From NCBI GenBank assembly GCA_900315525.1, contig OMZO01000006.1:19842-83841 (forward strand): a stretch of DNA of 64,000 nucleotides, written 5' to 3'. Each line of letters starts with the position of its first letter. Positions within the stretch are counted from its first letter, which is position 1. Under the pieces are notes generated by a model, which made no database searches, was not told where the DNA came from, and worked only from the letters and a program-made list of their open reading frames with translations. Source of the stretch: an uncultured Prevotella sp. GTDB lineage: Bacteria > Bacteroidota > Bacteroidia > Bacteroidales > Bacteroidaceae. The translations under genes and the position numbers were made by a program. Positions 34,165 to 44,706 of this stretch are shown piece after piece.

Positions 34165-34735
34165 GGTCTTCTATTTGGTCGATGATCTCCTGATACTGAC
34201 GTTGAGTCCTGAAATGAAACTTGAAGCCGGCGATGACTCCAACGATGCCGCCAACACAGCCGCCCCAGAAAAGACCATTGGCGAGCTCGTTGTCCTGCAG
34301 ATAGACCTCATATGTGAACCAGCCGAACCATAGGATAACAGTGGGAATGCCGAACTTTAGCCAATCGACGTCGAACTTCTTGGCACTTGCCACATTCTTG
34401 CGAGCCTCTACGAGACTGTGGCTCATCATATCGGGATCACTGATCTTGCGGGTATTATAGAATGTTGCTCCTGCACAGATCAGCATGAAGATGCTCGTAC
34501 CGATCCAGAAGGCCATCGAAAAGCCCAACAGTTTGATAAAGACCCAGTAGGAGTAAGGTACCATCAAGACGCCAAGGGCAATAATGATGTTATAATTGCG
34601 GGTGATGGTGTTCACTTCATTCTTCATCGAACGACGCACAAGGCGGTCGTTTACAATCTCCTGCTGGTTAAGTTTTTTCTTTAGCGTGCTCATCTGCTCA
34701 CGCATATCTTCTAATTCAAAATTTTCGTTGTTCAT
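34145..34735 (-). CDS. Membrane protein downstream of ECF sigma factor
   Basis: 196 aa. An N-terminal coiled-coil-like region (EDMREQMSTLKKKLNQQEIVNDRLV) is followed by about four membrane helices (47-66, 69-90, 124-143, 151-170) and a short charged tail. It begins 12 bp after the sigma gene stop, the usual place for an anti-sigma factor, but lacks a recognisable anti-sigma domain. The cytosolic N-terminus could bind the sigma factor. Function inferred only from position. Confidence 0.7.
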   Translation of the reverse strand: MNNENFELEDMREQMSTLKKKLNQQEIVNDRLVRRSMKNEVNTITRNYNIIIALGVLMVPYSYWVFIKLLGFSMAFWIGTSIFMLICAGATFYNTRKISDPDMMSHSLVEARKNVASAKKFDVDWLKFGIPTVILWFGWFTYEVYLQDNELANGLFWGGCVGGIVGVIAGFKFHFRTQRQYQEIIDQIEDLTADQQ

Positions 34736-34747
34736 AATGGGGATGTT

Positions 34748-35230
34748 TTAATCGTTAGACATGTTTTTTAACTGCTCTCTGATTCTGAACAGACGGACGC
34801 TGACGTTCTTGGTGCTGATGCCGACAATCTGTCCGATTTCCTCGTAGGGGAGGTTCTCGAGCCAAAGCAGGACAATTGCACGGTCGAAGGGCTGCAACTT
34901 AGAGATGCGCTTGTGGAGCATGTCCACTTGCTTGGTGTCCTCGTCGCGGTCTTCAAAGAGGTTGATGTCCATAGTCAGCCTGACTTCGGATGAGCGCCGC
35001 TTCTTCTTCCTGTCGATGGAGATGCAGGTGTTGAGGGCGACGCGATAGATCCATGTCTGGATGTTGCTGCGATGTTCGAAGCTCTCATAACCTTTCCAAA
35101 GATTGACGAGTACCTCCTGGAATAGGTCGTTTACCTCGTCGGCATCTTGTGAGAACATATAGCACACAGTGTAGATGGTGCTCTTGTGCTCTGCAACGGT
35201 TTGCGCAAACTGCTTTTCTAATGCATTCAT
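34748..35230 (-). CDS. ECF-type RNA polymerase sigma factor
   Basis: 160 aa. Sigma region 2 is seen as MFSQDADEVNDLFQEVLVNLWKGYESFEHRSNIQTWIYRVALN (described by its ends: MFSQD to RVALN), and region 4 as LPYEEIGQIVGISTKNVSVRLFRIREQLK with a helix-turn-helix. Regions 1 and 3 are absent, as expected for group 4 sigmas. Its regulon and signal are unknown; the adjacent membrane protein may be its regulator. TATCTTTG promoter upstream. Confidence 0.93.
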   Translation of the reverse strand: MNALEKQFAQTVAEHKSTIYTVCYMFSQDADEVNDLFQEVLVNLWKGYESFEHRSNIQTWIYRVALNTCISIDRKKKRRSSEVRLTMDINLFEDRDEDTKQVDMLHKRISKLQPFDRAIVLLWLENLPYEEIGQIVGISTKNVSVRLFRIREQLKNMSND

Positions 35231-35272
35231 TGTTTCGTCTGTTGTTTGAATCTATTTGCCCATTAGACGCAG

Positions 35273-35280
35273 CAAAGATA
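35273..35280 (-). promoter_or_regulatory. Promoter -7 box of the sigma factor gene
   Basis: TATCTTTG on the minus strand, 42 bp before the ATG. Confidence 0.6.
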
Positions 35281-35364
35281 CGAAAAACTACGCGGAAAAC
35301 AGACTAATTTCCCAAAATTCGTATTTTTTCCCGAAAAACGCTTGTCTATCTCATAATTTTTGAT

Positions 35365-35372
35365 TATCTTTG
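35365..35372 (+). promoter_or_regulatory. Promoter -7 box of the sdh/frd operon
   Basis: TATCTTTG; the leader to the sdhC start is about 70 nt. Confidence 0.65.
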
Positions 35373-35445
35373 TCCCCTAAACGTGTATGCACGTACCTAA
35401 TTGTAAGTATTAAATATTCAATAATTCATTTAAATTCAACAACTT

Positions 35446-36129
35446 ATGTGGTTAATCAATTCATCAATTGGTAGAAAAGTTGTAATGTCCGTTACGGGTA
35501 TTGCGCTGATCTTGTTCTTGACATTCCATTGTGCCATGAACCTGGTAGCGCTTTTCTCTGAGGAAGGTTACAACATGATTTGCGAATTCCTGGGCGCCAA
35601 CTGGTATGCCGTTGTGGCAACGCTTGGTCTGGCTGCTCTGGCAGTGATTCACATCGTCTACGCTTTCATTCTGACTGCGCAGAACCGTAAGGCTCGTGGT
35701 GACAACCGTTACGAGGTGGCTACACAGGTCAATCCCGGCATCGTGGAGTGGTCTTCGAAGAACATGCTCGTACTCGGTCTGATCATCTTTATCGGCCTGC
35801 TGCTGCACCTCTACAATTTCTGGTACAACATGATGTTCGCAGAGATTGTCGGTACTTACCAGCAGATTGACCCTGCTGACGGTTTTGCATGGATTAAAGA
35901 GACATTCTCTAATCCCGTGTTTGTAGTGCTCTACATCATCTGGATCTGTGCAATCTGGTTCCACCTGACTCACGGTTTCTGGTCAGCCCTGCAGACTCTC
36001 GGCTGGAGTGGTAAGATCTGGCTCAACCGCTGGAAGTGCATTGGCTTCATCTACACGACGCTGCTGATGCTTGGCTTCCTCGTAGTGATTCTGGCTTTCG
36101 CATTCAAGTGCGCTCCGAGCCTCTGCTAA
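35446..36129 (+). CDS. sdhC: Succinate dehydrogenase/fumarate reductase cytochrome b subunit
   Basis: 227-aa membrane anchor with five hydrophobic helices, the di-heme cytochrome b type used by Bacteroidetes. Conserved histidines lie in FLTFHCAMNL, VIHIVYAF, LLLHLYNF and FHLTHGFWSALQ. It transfers electrons between the quinone pool and the flavoprotein/iron-sulphur subunits. In Prevotella-like anaerobes the complex mainly reduces fumarate in succinate fermentation. First gene of sdhCAB with a strong promoter. Confidence 0.94.
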   Translation: MWLINSSIGRKVVMSVTGIALILFLTFHCAMNLVALFSEEGYNMICEFLGANWYAVVATLGLAALAVIHIVYAFILTAQNRKARGDNRYEVATQVNPGIVEWSSKNMLVLGLIIFIGLLLHLYNFWYNMMFAEIVGTYQQIDPADGFAWIKETFSNPVFVVLYIIWICAIWFHLTHGFWSALQTLGWSGKIWLNRWKCIGFIYTTLLMLGFLVVILAFAFKCAPSLC

Positions 36130-36156
36130 TTATCAACTTTTTAATCTGAAAGAATT

Positions 36157-38136
<1,980 letters not shown>

Positions 38137-38142
38137 GGAATT

Positions 38143-38901
38143 ATGGCTAAGAATATAAGCTTTACAATAAAGTTCTGGCGCCAGAATGGCCCCAAGGACG
38201 CAGGTCATTTCGACACCCACGAAATGCACGACATCCCCGATGACACCTCTTTCCTCGAGATGCTTGACATCCTGAACGAGGAGCTCATCAACGAAGGCAA
38301 GGAGCCTTTCGTATTCGATCACGACTGCCGCGAGGGTATCTGCGGTATGTGCTCACTCTACATCAACGGAACGCCTCACGGTAAGACCGAGCGCGGAGCT
38401 ACTACCTGTCAGCTCTATATGCGTCGTTTCAACGATGGTGATGTGATCACCGTTGAGCCTTGGCGCTCAGCTGCCTTCCCCGTGATTAAGGACTGTATGG
38501 TTGACCGCAATGCCTTCGATAAGATTATTCAGGCTGGTGGCTATACCACAATCCGCACAGGTCAGGCTCAGGATGCCAACGCTATCCTGATTCCGAAGGA
38601 AGACGCTGATGAGGCTATGGACTGCGCTTCTTGCATCGGTTGTGGTGCTTGTGTAGCAGCTTGTAAGAACGGTTCTGCCATGCTCTTTGTATCGTCGAAG
38701 GTATCTCAGCTTGCTCTGCTTCCCCAGGGCCGCGTAGAAGCCGCTCGTCGCGCTAAGAACATGGTGATGGCTATGGAGGATCTTGGTTTCGGTAACTGCA
38801 CCAATACTCGCGCCTGCGAGGCAGTCTGCCCGAAGAATGAGACCATCGCCAACATCGCCCGCCTGAACCGCGAGTTCATCAAGGCCAAGCTGGCAGACTA
38901 A
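38143..38901 (+). CDS. sdhB: Succinate dehydrogenase/fumarate reductase iron-sulphur subunit
   Basis: 252-aa electron-relay subunit. The [2Fe-2S] ligands are in [10 protein letters not shown] (near 65-74), and the C-terminal ferredoxin-like domain carries [11 protein letters not shown] and [14 protein letters not shown] for the [4Fe-4S] and [3Fe-4S] centres. Last gene of the operon, followed by a strong terminator. Confidence 0.97.
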   Translation: MAKNISFTIKFWRQNGPKDAGHFDTHEMHDIPDDTSFLEMLDILNEELINEGKEPFVFDHDCREGICGMCSLYINGTPHGKTERGATTCQLYMRRFNDGDVITVEPWRSAAFPVIKDCMVDRNAFDKIIQAGGYTTIRTGQAQDANAILIPKEDADEAMDCASCIGCGACVAACKNGSAMLFVSSKVSQLALLPQGRVEAARRAKNMVMAMEDLGFGNCTNTRACEAVCPKNETIANIARLNREFIKAKLAD

Positions 38902-38926
38902 GGTTACATATAATTAATAAAAAAGG

Positions 38927-38955
38927 GCGTCGCAGAAATTCTGTGACGCTTTTTT
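38927..38955 (+). terminator. Terminator of the sdh/frd operon
   Basis: GCGTCGCAG (38927-38935) and CTGTGACGC (38941-38949) pair with one G-T, followed by six T. Confidence 0.9.
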
Positions 38956-38973
38956 AGTATTTGTAATCATTAA

Positions 38974-39609
38974 TCAGCCGATATATGCTAATATGACTTT
39001 GACTGCATCTTCCTCGGTCTTACCAGCCATATTAATTACCAGGTCGTAGTTGCGAGTGTCGTAGCGCGAGGTGTTGGCATTGTTTTTAAGATACTCCTCT
39101 CGCGTCTCATCTACCTCCTTGATGATCTTCCTGGCTTCCTTCTCGCTAATGCCTTGTTTTGCCATAACACGATTCAGACGGAACTCCATTGGGGCCTGGA
39201 TGAGGATATTCAGACTATTGGGGTAGCCATTCAAAGCGAAGAAGGCAGAACGGCCGGCTATGACGCACGACTGTTCAATGGCGATGCTATGCAAGATTTC
39301 TTTTTCTGCCTTCAACACGGCCTCGGAGGTCACGAGCTTCTTGTTTTTCTCGTCGTAATACTCCTGAGCGTTAGCTGCATCTTCTCCAAGGACCAACACT
39401 CGCTTAATGCTTTGCCACCAACTGCGGTCATTGCCTTTAAGTTGCTCAATCTGGTCTAAGGTCATGTTAAACTTCTCTTCCAAAGGTTTCTGAATCGCTT
39501 TGTCATAGTATGGCACACCCAGTTTTTCTGCTAATAGGCGACCGACTGTACGACCACCGCTACCCAACTCACGATTAATAGTGATGACAAATTGCTCGTT
39601 TTTGTTCAT
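38974..39609 (-). CDS. Cytidylate kinase-like family protein
   Basis: 211 aa of the cytidylate-kinase-like (Cytidylate_kin2) family. The P-loop region is FVITINRELGSGGRTVGRLLAEKLG, followed by YYDKAIQ, and CVIAGRSAFFAL plus the LID-like RVMAKQGISEKEARKIIKEVDETR. Unlike true Cmk its substrate is unproven; members occur alongside the bona fide cmk in Bacteroidetes. Convergent with the sdh operon. Confidence 0.87.
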   Translation of the reverse strand: MNKNEQFVITINRELGSGGRTVGRLLAEKLGVPYYDKAIQKPLEEKFNMTLDQIEQLKGNDRSWWQSIKRVLVLGEDAANAQEYYDEKNKKLVTSEAVLKAEKEILHSIAIEQSCVIAGRSAFFALNGYPNSLNILIQAPMEFRLNRVMAKQGISEKEARKIIKEVDETREEYLKNNANTSRYDTRNYDLVINMAGKTEEDAVKVILAYIG

Positions 39610-39797
39610 AATATTTATTTTTGTTTTTTAGTTATAAGATACTATTATTATAGTGTAAGAATTCATTTGGGATTACAAATATAGTGATTTATACTTATAT
39701 TTCAAATGTCTATTATGAAAAATTAACCTTTTATATAGATGAGGCCCTTATTTTGGAAATATTCATTTCACTTTCCAGACTGCCGACAAGTTTTTCA

Positions 39798-40673
39798 TTA
39801 GTGTTTAAGTACTTTCTTGTGATCTACGATGACGATACCGCGAGTCTCGCTGGTAGCAGGCTGTCCACTGAGGGTATAGACTAGGCTTTGACCTGTTGCT
39901 GTAGACTGTGTACTGGGAGCATTGATTCTGGTCTGGCCACTGGTCTTTTCCTTGAACTCCTGACGGGCTTTGGCCATCTGTTGCTGGAATCGTTCGTTGC
40001 CCTGCAGTTTGATATAGAGCAGTGAGGCGGCGAGACGGGCTGCATCCACGTCGGTCTGCCAGTGATAGCCTGCGATGACGCGGCTCTGTCCGTGTTCATA
40101 GGCACGGGCCATAATCCCATCAGTGGCTGCAGGATTGATGTCAATCAGCAGCAAAGCTGTTGTCCATCCCAGTGAGGTGTGACCTGAAGGCCAAGAGCCT
40201 TCACCAGCATGTTTCTCCTCTTTTTCGGGTATGAGTGTTCCTTCCTTATAATATACGTATGGGCGCAGGCGCATATGCTGTCTCTTGGCCCTTACGGTAA
40301 TACTGTCAGTGGTGCAGGACACGTCTTGCAGCAGCTTGTAAATTTCAGGAGTGTCTTCCTTGGTGATGTTAAGGCCAAACATCGGGCCGTAGATGTCGAT
40401 GATGGTCTGCATCCCAAAGACGGCATCGTTGATGGCCATTTGGGCGCGCTCCTCGTTCAGGCGCTGTAGTTTTCCCCATAGGTGTTGTGTCTGGTCGTAC
40501 ACGAATGCTGCTGACTCGAATTCGTGTGGGGCAGGCAGGAAGTTGGCGATGTTCGGAAGGTCTTCCGAGGTAAAAAATGGAGTACCATTTTTCTCGTCCT
40601 GTGCAGCTTGAGCTGTCATGGTTCCGCATAAAATCAGGATGACGGAAATCATCCATTTCATGTTCTTGATCAT
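39798..40673 (-). CDS. Class A acid phosphatase (PAP2 superfamily) with T9SS-like C-terminus
   Basis: 291 aa. Signal peptide MKWMISVILILCGTMTAQA. The PAP2 catalytic triad of motifs is present: KRQHMRLRP, EGSWPSGHTSLGW and SRVIAGYHWQTDVDAARL, as in PhoN-type non-specific acid phosphatases. After the helical catalytic domain a low-complexity TS-rich linker leads to a C-terminal LVYTLSGQPATSETRGIVIV and DHKKVLK, similar to short type IX secretion sorting tails of Prevotella proteins. It would thus be secreted or surface-attached and release phosphate from organic esters. Tail function is inferred. Confidence 0.87.
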   Translation of the reverse strand: MIKNMKWMISVILILCGTMTAQAAQDEKNGTPFFTSEDLPNIANFLPAPHEFESAAFVYDQTQHLWGKLQRLNEERAQMAINDAVFGMQTIIDIYGPMFGLNITKEDTPEIYKLLQDVSCTTDSITVRAKRQHMRLRPYVYYKEGTLIPEKEEKHAGEGSWPSGHTSLGWTTALLLIDINPAATDGIMARAYEHGQSRVIAGYHWQTDVDAARLAASLLYIKLQGNERFQQQMAKARQEFKEKTSGQTRINAPSTQSTATGQSLVYTLSGQPATSETRGIVIVDHKKVLKH

Positions 40674-40704
40674 ATTTTTTTAATTGTTTAATAGTATCCT
40701 AAAT

Positions 40705-41598
40705 TCATTCACAAATAACCTTCTTATGAGATTTATCCCAGACTCTCCATGTCTGTAGCAGCACGCTTATGAGGATAAGGGCGATGCCTAGATAGAAAGA
40801 GAAGTTGATCTCCCTTCCCTCGCCGAAGATGAGGAAGGCCAGTATGATGGTATAGCAGGGTTCCAGATTGTATGTCAGATTGACTGTGAAGGCCGAGAGT
40901 CGTTTGAGGGCCTGAATCTGCAACAGATACATGCCAACGGTGCAGAAAAGGGCATGACAGAGCATGAACCATAGGTTGTTGCCCTCTGGGATGACGATGA
41001 CCTCCTGCTGACTTGGGAAGAAAAAGAGATAGGCTGGAATGATGGCCGATACAATCATGAGCCCTCCCGACATCTGATACATCAGCACAGTGCGGCTACG
41101 CACACCTACACTGGCTTTCTTGTTGCAGATGGCATACAGGGCACAGACGGCTGAGGAGACGATGCCGATGGAAATACCGTAGCGGTAGCGGGCGTCGAAC
41201 GAGAAGATACAGAGCACACCAGCCACCGTGATGAGCGAAAACAGCAGTTCAACCCATGAGAGCCGCCGTCTGTCTAAAATCGGCTCGAAGATAGCAGTGA
41301 AGAATCCGATCAGCGAGAAGCAGATGACGCCGATGGAGACATTTGAGGCTTTGATTGAGCCATAGAACAGGATCCAATGGAGTCCTAACAGCGCACCGCA
41401 TCCACAGAGCTGCAAGAACTTGTGCCAGCCGACTCGAGGCAGACCAGTAAATACCAGCAGGATACAGCTTGTGAAAAGCATGCGATACCACACAATATCC
41501 ACCTCATTGAGCGTTATCAGTCGCCCGAAGAGTCCAGTGAAGCCTGCCAGAAGTACACTGAGGTGAAGTTGTATGAATCCCTTCCTTGTCTCGTCCAT
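40705..41598 (-). CDS. EamA/DMT-family transporter
   Basis: About 297 aa with ten predicted membrane helices in two EamA repeats. Start MDETRKGFIQLHLSVLL at 41598; an ATG at 41652 lies in the promoter box. The first repeat includes GLHWILFYGSIKASNVSIGVI, and the second ends NFSFYLGIALILISVLLQ (described by ends). Exports a small metabolite; substrate unknown. Confidence 0.87.
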   Translation of the reverse strand: MDETRKGFIQLHLSVLLAGFTGLFGRLITLNEVDIVWYRMLFTSCILLVFTGLPRVGWHKFLQLCGCGALLGLHWILFYGSIKASNVSIGVICFSLIGFFTAIFEPILDRRRLSWVELLFSLITVAGVLCIFSFDARYRYGISIGIVSSAVCALYAICNKKASVGVRSRTVLMYQMSGGLMIVSAIIPAYLFFFPSQQEVIVIPEGNNLWFMLCHALFCTVGMYLLQIQALKRLSAFTVNLTYNLEPCYTIILAFLIFGEGREINFSFYLGIALILISVLLQTWRVWDKSHKKVICE

Positions 41599-41649
41599 CT
41601 TTGCCTGTTTGCTAAAGAACTTATTTCTGCCACCATTCCATTTCAAGTG

Positions 41650-41657
41650 CAAAGATA
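41650..41657 (-). promoter_or_regulatory. Promoter -7 box of EamA gene
   Basis: TATCTTTG on the minus strand; it overlaps the upstream ATG and fixes the start at 41598. Confidence 0.6.
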
Positions 41658-41736
41658 GATGATTTTTCCGAAATAATCAATCTTTCTCAGTATTTTTGTG
41701 TATCTTTGCCCTATCAATGGTCTTAATGTAAGTAAT

Positions 41737-42252
41737 TTATTTCGTCGTGTCCTTTGCCTGACGCGCAAAATCGAAAAGGGCAGTAGGCAGGTGGCAGTAA
41801 CCGTCGGGATTCTTATCCAGATAGTCCTGATGGTATTCTTCTGCCGTATAGAAATTCCTAAGTGGTAGTTTCTCGACAGCGATAGGCTGCGGATATAGGG
41901 CCTGCTGTTCGGCAAACACCTTATTGATAATAGGGAGCTGATCGTCGCTGACATAATAGACACCTGTGCGATAGCGAGTGCCTTCGTCGTGTCCCTGACG
42001 GTTGAGGCTCATGGGATCGATGGCCTTGAAGAACATATTCAGCAGGAATTCAAGACCGACTACCTGTTCATCGTATTCGATGTGCACCGTTTCAGCATAG
42101 CCAGTCTGGTCGGTATAGACTTCTTGATAGGTGGGATTGTCGGTATTTCCGTTGGCAAAGCCTACTTCCGTACTCATCACGCCCTGAATTTGTTTAAAAT
42201 AGTGCTCTGTTCCCCAGAAGCAACCGCCTGCTAAATAAATCTCTTTCTTCAT
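41737..42252 (-). CDS. msrA: Peptide methionine sulfoxide reductase A
   Basis: 171-aa MsrA that repairs methionine-S-sulfoxide. The catalytic motif GGCFWGTEHYF is near residues 9-19; ASP-style YRTGVYYVSDDQ and FYTAEEYHQDYL are conserved. Start MKKEIYLAGG follows the TATCTTTG box; an ATG 21 codons earlier is excluded by it. No MsrB domain is fused. Confidence 0.95.
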   Translation of the reverse strand: MKKEIYLAGGCFWGTEHYFKQIQGVMSTEVGFANGNTDNPTYQEVYTDQTGYAETVHIEYDEQVVGLEFLLNMFFKAIDPMSLNRQGHDEGTRYRTGVYYVSDDQLPIINKVFAEQQALYPQPIAVEKLPLRNFYTAEEYHQDYLDKNPDGYCHLPTALFDFARQAKDTTK

Positions 42253-42277
42253 TGTTTGTCTAATTTGATTGTGTGTG

Positions 42278-42285
42278 CAAAGATA
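42278..42285 (-). promoter_or_regulatory. Promoter -7 box of msrA
   Basis: TATCTTTG on the minus strand, 25 bp before ATG 42252. Confidence 0.6.
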
Positions 42286-42347
42286 CGACATTTCTTCGAT
42301 TAATGGTGAATTCATATCATTCTTTTTTGTTTCTCTCTATTTTTTTG

Positions 42348-42355
42348 TATCTTTG
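42348..42355 (+). promoter_or_regulatory. Promoter -7 box of GNAT gene
   Basis: TATCTTTG; rules out the upstream in-frame ATG 42269. Confidence 0.6.
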
Positions 42356-42394
42356 CTGCGCAAATGGGTGTTAATGTATAATTCATGTGAACCA

Positions 42395-42904
42395 ATGGAG
42401 CGCCTTATACGAAAAGCGAAAGAAAGAGATCTGCCTCGTATTCTGGAATTGATAGAATGCGGGCGGCAAAAGATGCGGGCTTCAGGAAATCTTGATCAGT
42501 GGACTGACGGGAACCCTCGGCAGGAGCTCATATTGCAGGACATTGCCAATGGCAATAGTTATATCGTGGAGGATGATGGTGAGGCGGTGGCTACATTTGC
42601 GTTTATTCAGGGTCCAGACATCACGTATAAACGCATTTATGAGGGTCTGTGGCTTGATGAGACGGACGATTATTATGTCATCCATCGTCTGGCAAGCAAA
42701 CCAGGGATACATGGCGTTCTGAAGGCTGTGCTCGACCATTGTTTCACCCTAACTCCCAATATTCGCATTGACACCCATCGTCAGAATGTCATCATGCGTC
42801 ATGCACTTGAGAAATACGGATTCCGCTATTGTGGCATCATCTATTTGCTGGATGGTGCCGAGCGCTTGGCTTATCAATTAGTGAAGCAGAAATCCTTTAC
42901 ATGA
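42395..42904 (+). CDS. GNAT-family N-acetyltransferase
   Basis: 169 aa from MERLIRKAKERDLPRILELI; ATG 42374 is an alternative. The GNAT fold is suggested by IVEDDGEAVATFAF (beta strands before the acetyl-CoA site), YYVIHRLASKPGIHGVLKAVLDHCF and IRIDTHRQNVIMRHALEKYGF. Substrate unknown. Its last 31 bp overlap the 3' end of the convergent hydrolase gene. Confidence 0.85.
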   Translation: MERLIRKAKERDLPRILELIECGRQKMRASGNLDQWTDGNPRQELILQDIANGNSYIVEDDGEAVATFAFIQGPDITYKRIYEGLWLDETDDYYVIHRLASKPGIHGVLKAVLDHCFTLTPNIRIDTHRQNVIMRHALEKYGFRYCGIIYLLDGAERLAYQLVKQKSFT

Positions 42905-43809
42905 TTAATATAGTCGTCGGGATAGTCTGTGTAGGATTTGGCATGTTCCGTACCTTTCGTAATCCAAAGTGCCTTTGTGCCTGATTTTGCCTCGTAGAGC
43001 GGATGCACCATGTGCGAGGGAACGAAGGTATCGTTGTCGCCGTGGATAAAGAGCATCGGATAGCGACAGCGCTTCACTTGCTCGAGGGGTGCAGCTTCCG
43101 TGAAAGACCAATCGTACTTAATTTGGCAGAGTAGCGAAGTGGTGTATAGCAATGGGAACGGCGGCAGCGAGAACTCCTCATCGAGCTGATAGCAGAACTC
43201 ATCCCAGACACTTGTGTAGCCGCAGTCTTCGATGAAACGGATGTTTTTCACACATGCAGGCATCTTTTCGCCCGAGACGTTCATCGTCGTAGCAGCCCCC
43301 ATAGAGACACCATGTACCACAAAATCGTTGGCATCGAATAGCGTTGATGCGACGTTCATCCAGTGCAGCACATCATGGCGTTCCTTCCAGCCCATTCCGA
43401 TAGCATCACCCTCGCTGAGGCCGTGTGCATGCAAGTCAGGCATCAGAACGTTAAATCCCATCTGCTCGTAGATACGTCCGATATTCATGAAGTTAATCGC
43501 ACAGTTTCGCCAACCGTGCAGCACGATGGCGATACGTTGACTATTATCATGTCGGATGTAGTAGGCATGATGACGTTCGCCTCTGGGCATATGGACGAAG
43601 GTATCTCGTAACGCGTGGCAGACTTTTAGACTATCAAGCCAGGGGATGACTTCTGGATGTTTCTCCGCAAGGCGTTGGAAACATTTTGCCGTGTCTGCCC
43701 TTTCCGTGTCAGGGGCAAGCGAATATGAGAGCATGTAAAAACTGCCGCCTGTGGTGGCTATCAGTAGCACGAGCACTACAAGTGTCAGACCTATCAGGAG
43801 TTTCTTCAT
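42874..43809 (-). CDS. Alpha/beta hydrolase, membrane-anchored
   Basis: 311 aa. An N-terminal hydrophobic segment (LLIGLTLVVLVLLIATTGG) anchors or exports it. The fold shows IVLHGWR (oxyanion region), the nucleophile elbow VHGVSMGAAT (Ser), MLFIHGDNDTFVP (Asp) and GTEHAKSY (His): a complete triad. It resembles YqkD/BAAT-like hydrolases; substrate unknown. Lies 5 bp after the ybeY stop, so it is in the ruvB-coaD-ybeY run. Confidence 0.87.
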   Translation of the reverse strand: MKKLLIGLTLVVLVLLIATTGGSFYMLSYSLAPDTERADTAKCFQRLAEKHPEVIPWLDSLKVCHALRDTFVHMPRGERHHAYYIRHDNSQRIAIVLHGWRNCAINFMNIGRIYEQMGFNVLMPDLHAHGLSEGDAIGMGWKERHDVLHWMNVASTLFDANDFVVHGVSMGAATTMNVSGEKMPACVKNIRFIEDCGYTSVWDEFCYQLDEEFSLPPFPLLYTTSLLCQIKYDWSFTEAAPLEQVKRCRYPMLFIHGDNDTFVPSHMVHPLYEAKSGTKALWITKGTEHAKSYTDYPDDYINHVKDFCFTN

Positions 43810-43814
43810 ATCTT

Positions 43815-44225
43815 TTATCTCATAGCGAGTGCCTTATCCTCAGCGGCTTCCATAATTTCCCGCTCACCAGGACCTTTGTCGTTGATGCCACAGAGATGCA
43901 GGATACCGTGGATGATAACGCGATGCAGTTCTTCGTCGTAGGGACGGCCGAACTTGTCAGCATTCGTGAATACAGTGTCAAGCGAGATGACAATATCGCC
44001 ATTGAGTGTATTTCCTTCTGTATAGTCGAAGGTGATGATATCGGTATAGTAATCGTGGCCGAGGTATTCGTTGTTGACTTCCAGAATCTTTTCATCATTG
44101 ACGAACATATAGCCTATCTCGCCGATTTTCTTGTTATACGAAGCTGCTACGTTGTGAATCCAATTCGAGGTTTCACGTTTCTTGATGTTTGGGAACTTCA
44201 CGCCCTCTGTGCTATACGTAATCAT
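43815..44225 (-). CDS. ybeY: Endoribonuclease YbeY
   Basis: 136-aa metalloprotein for 16S rRNA maturation and ribosome quality control. The zinc motif appears as HGILHLCGINDKGPGE: two of the usual three histidines are seen and the third position is not His, which appears normal for Bacteroidetes YbeY. Other conserved parts are NNEYLGHDYYTDIITFDY and GDIVISLDTV. 6 bp after coaD. Confidence 0.93.
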   Translation of the reverse strand: MITYSTEGVKFPNIKKRETSNWIHNVAASYNKKIGEIGYMFVNDEKILEVNNEYLGHDYYTDIITFDYTEGNTLNGDIVISLDTVFTNADKFGRPYDEELHRVIIHGILHLCGINDKGPGEREIMEAAEDKALAMR

Positions 44226-44231
44226 GGTGTA

Positions 44232-44687
44232 TTATTTTTTCTGTTTGGGGATATAATCACTCACATCGACGCCGAAATGCGCCAATTCTCGAAGTGCACT
44301 TGATGAGATACTGGCCAGTTCTGGTTCCGTATAGAGCAGAATAGTTTCTATGCCGCCAAGTCTGCGGTTGAAATCGGCCTGCCACTGCTCGTACTCAAAG
44401 TCGCTCACCGTTCTGACACCTTTAACGATAAACTGTGCTCCCTCGGCCTTGGCAAAGTCCATAGCCAGACCCAGATAGGGCTTCACCTCAATACGGGGCT
44501 CTTCGGCATAGAGGTCACGGATAGCTGCCATCCGCTGTTCGGCCGACGGCATGTCTGGCTTATGTACATTATCGCCCACCACGCCAATCACCAACCGGTC
44601 AAACAAAGGCAGGGCGCGACGCACGATAGAGTCATGTCCAATGGTAAACGGGTTAAAACTCCCCACGAATATTCCTGTTCTCATCAA
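44232..44687 (-). CDS. coaD: Phosphopantetheine adenylyltransferase
   Basis: 151-aa nucleotidyltransferase of coenzyme A synthesis (4'-phosphopantetheine to dephospho-CoA). The HIGH-like motif is GSFNPFTIGHDSIV at residues 9-22, with FIVKGVRTVSDFEYE and the ISSSALREL signature. 19 bp after ruvB. Confidence 0.96.
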   Translation of the reverse strand: MMRTGIFVGSFNPFTIGHDSIVRRALPLFDRLVIGVVGDNVHKPDMPSAEQRMAAIRDLYAEEPRIEVKPYLGLAMDFAKAEGAQFIVKGVRTVSDFEYEQWQADFNRRLGGIETILLYTEPELASISSSALRELAHFGVDVSDYIPKQKK

Positions 44688-44706
44688 TCAAACTTTGCTT
44701 CCTAAA

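Noticed and set aside
39684-39884. 66-codon open frame between the cytidylate-kinase-like and phosphatase genes
   Set aside because: It overlaps the phosphatase 3' end, lacks a promoter and matches no family.
43815-44225. Loss of the third zinc histidine in YbeY as a defect
   Set aside because: From memory, Bacteroidetes YbeY proteins commonly have Asp-Lys here instead of Asp-His, so it is probably normal.
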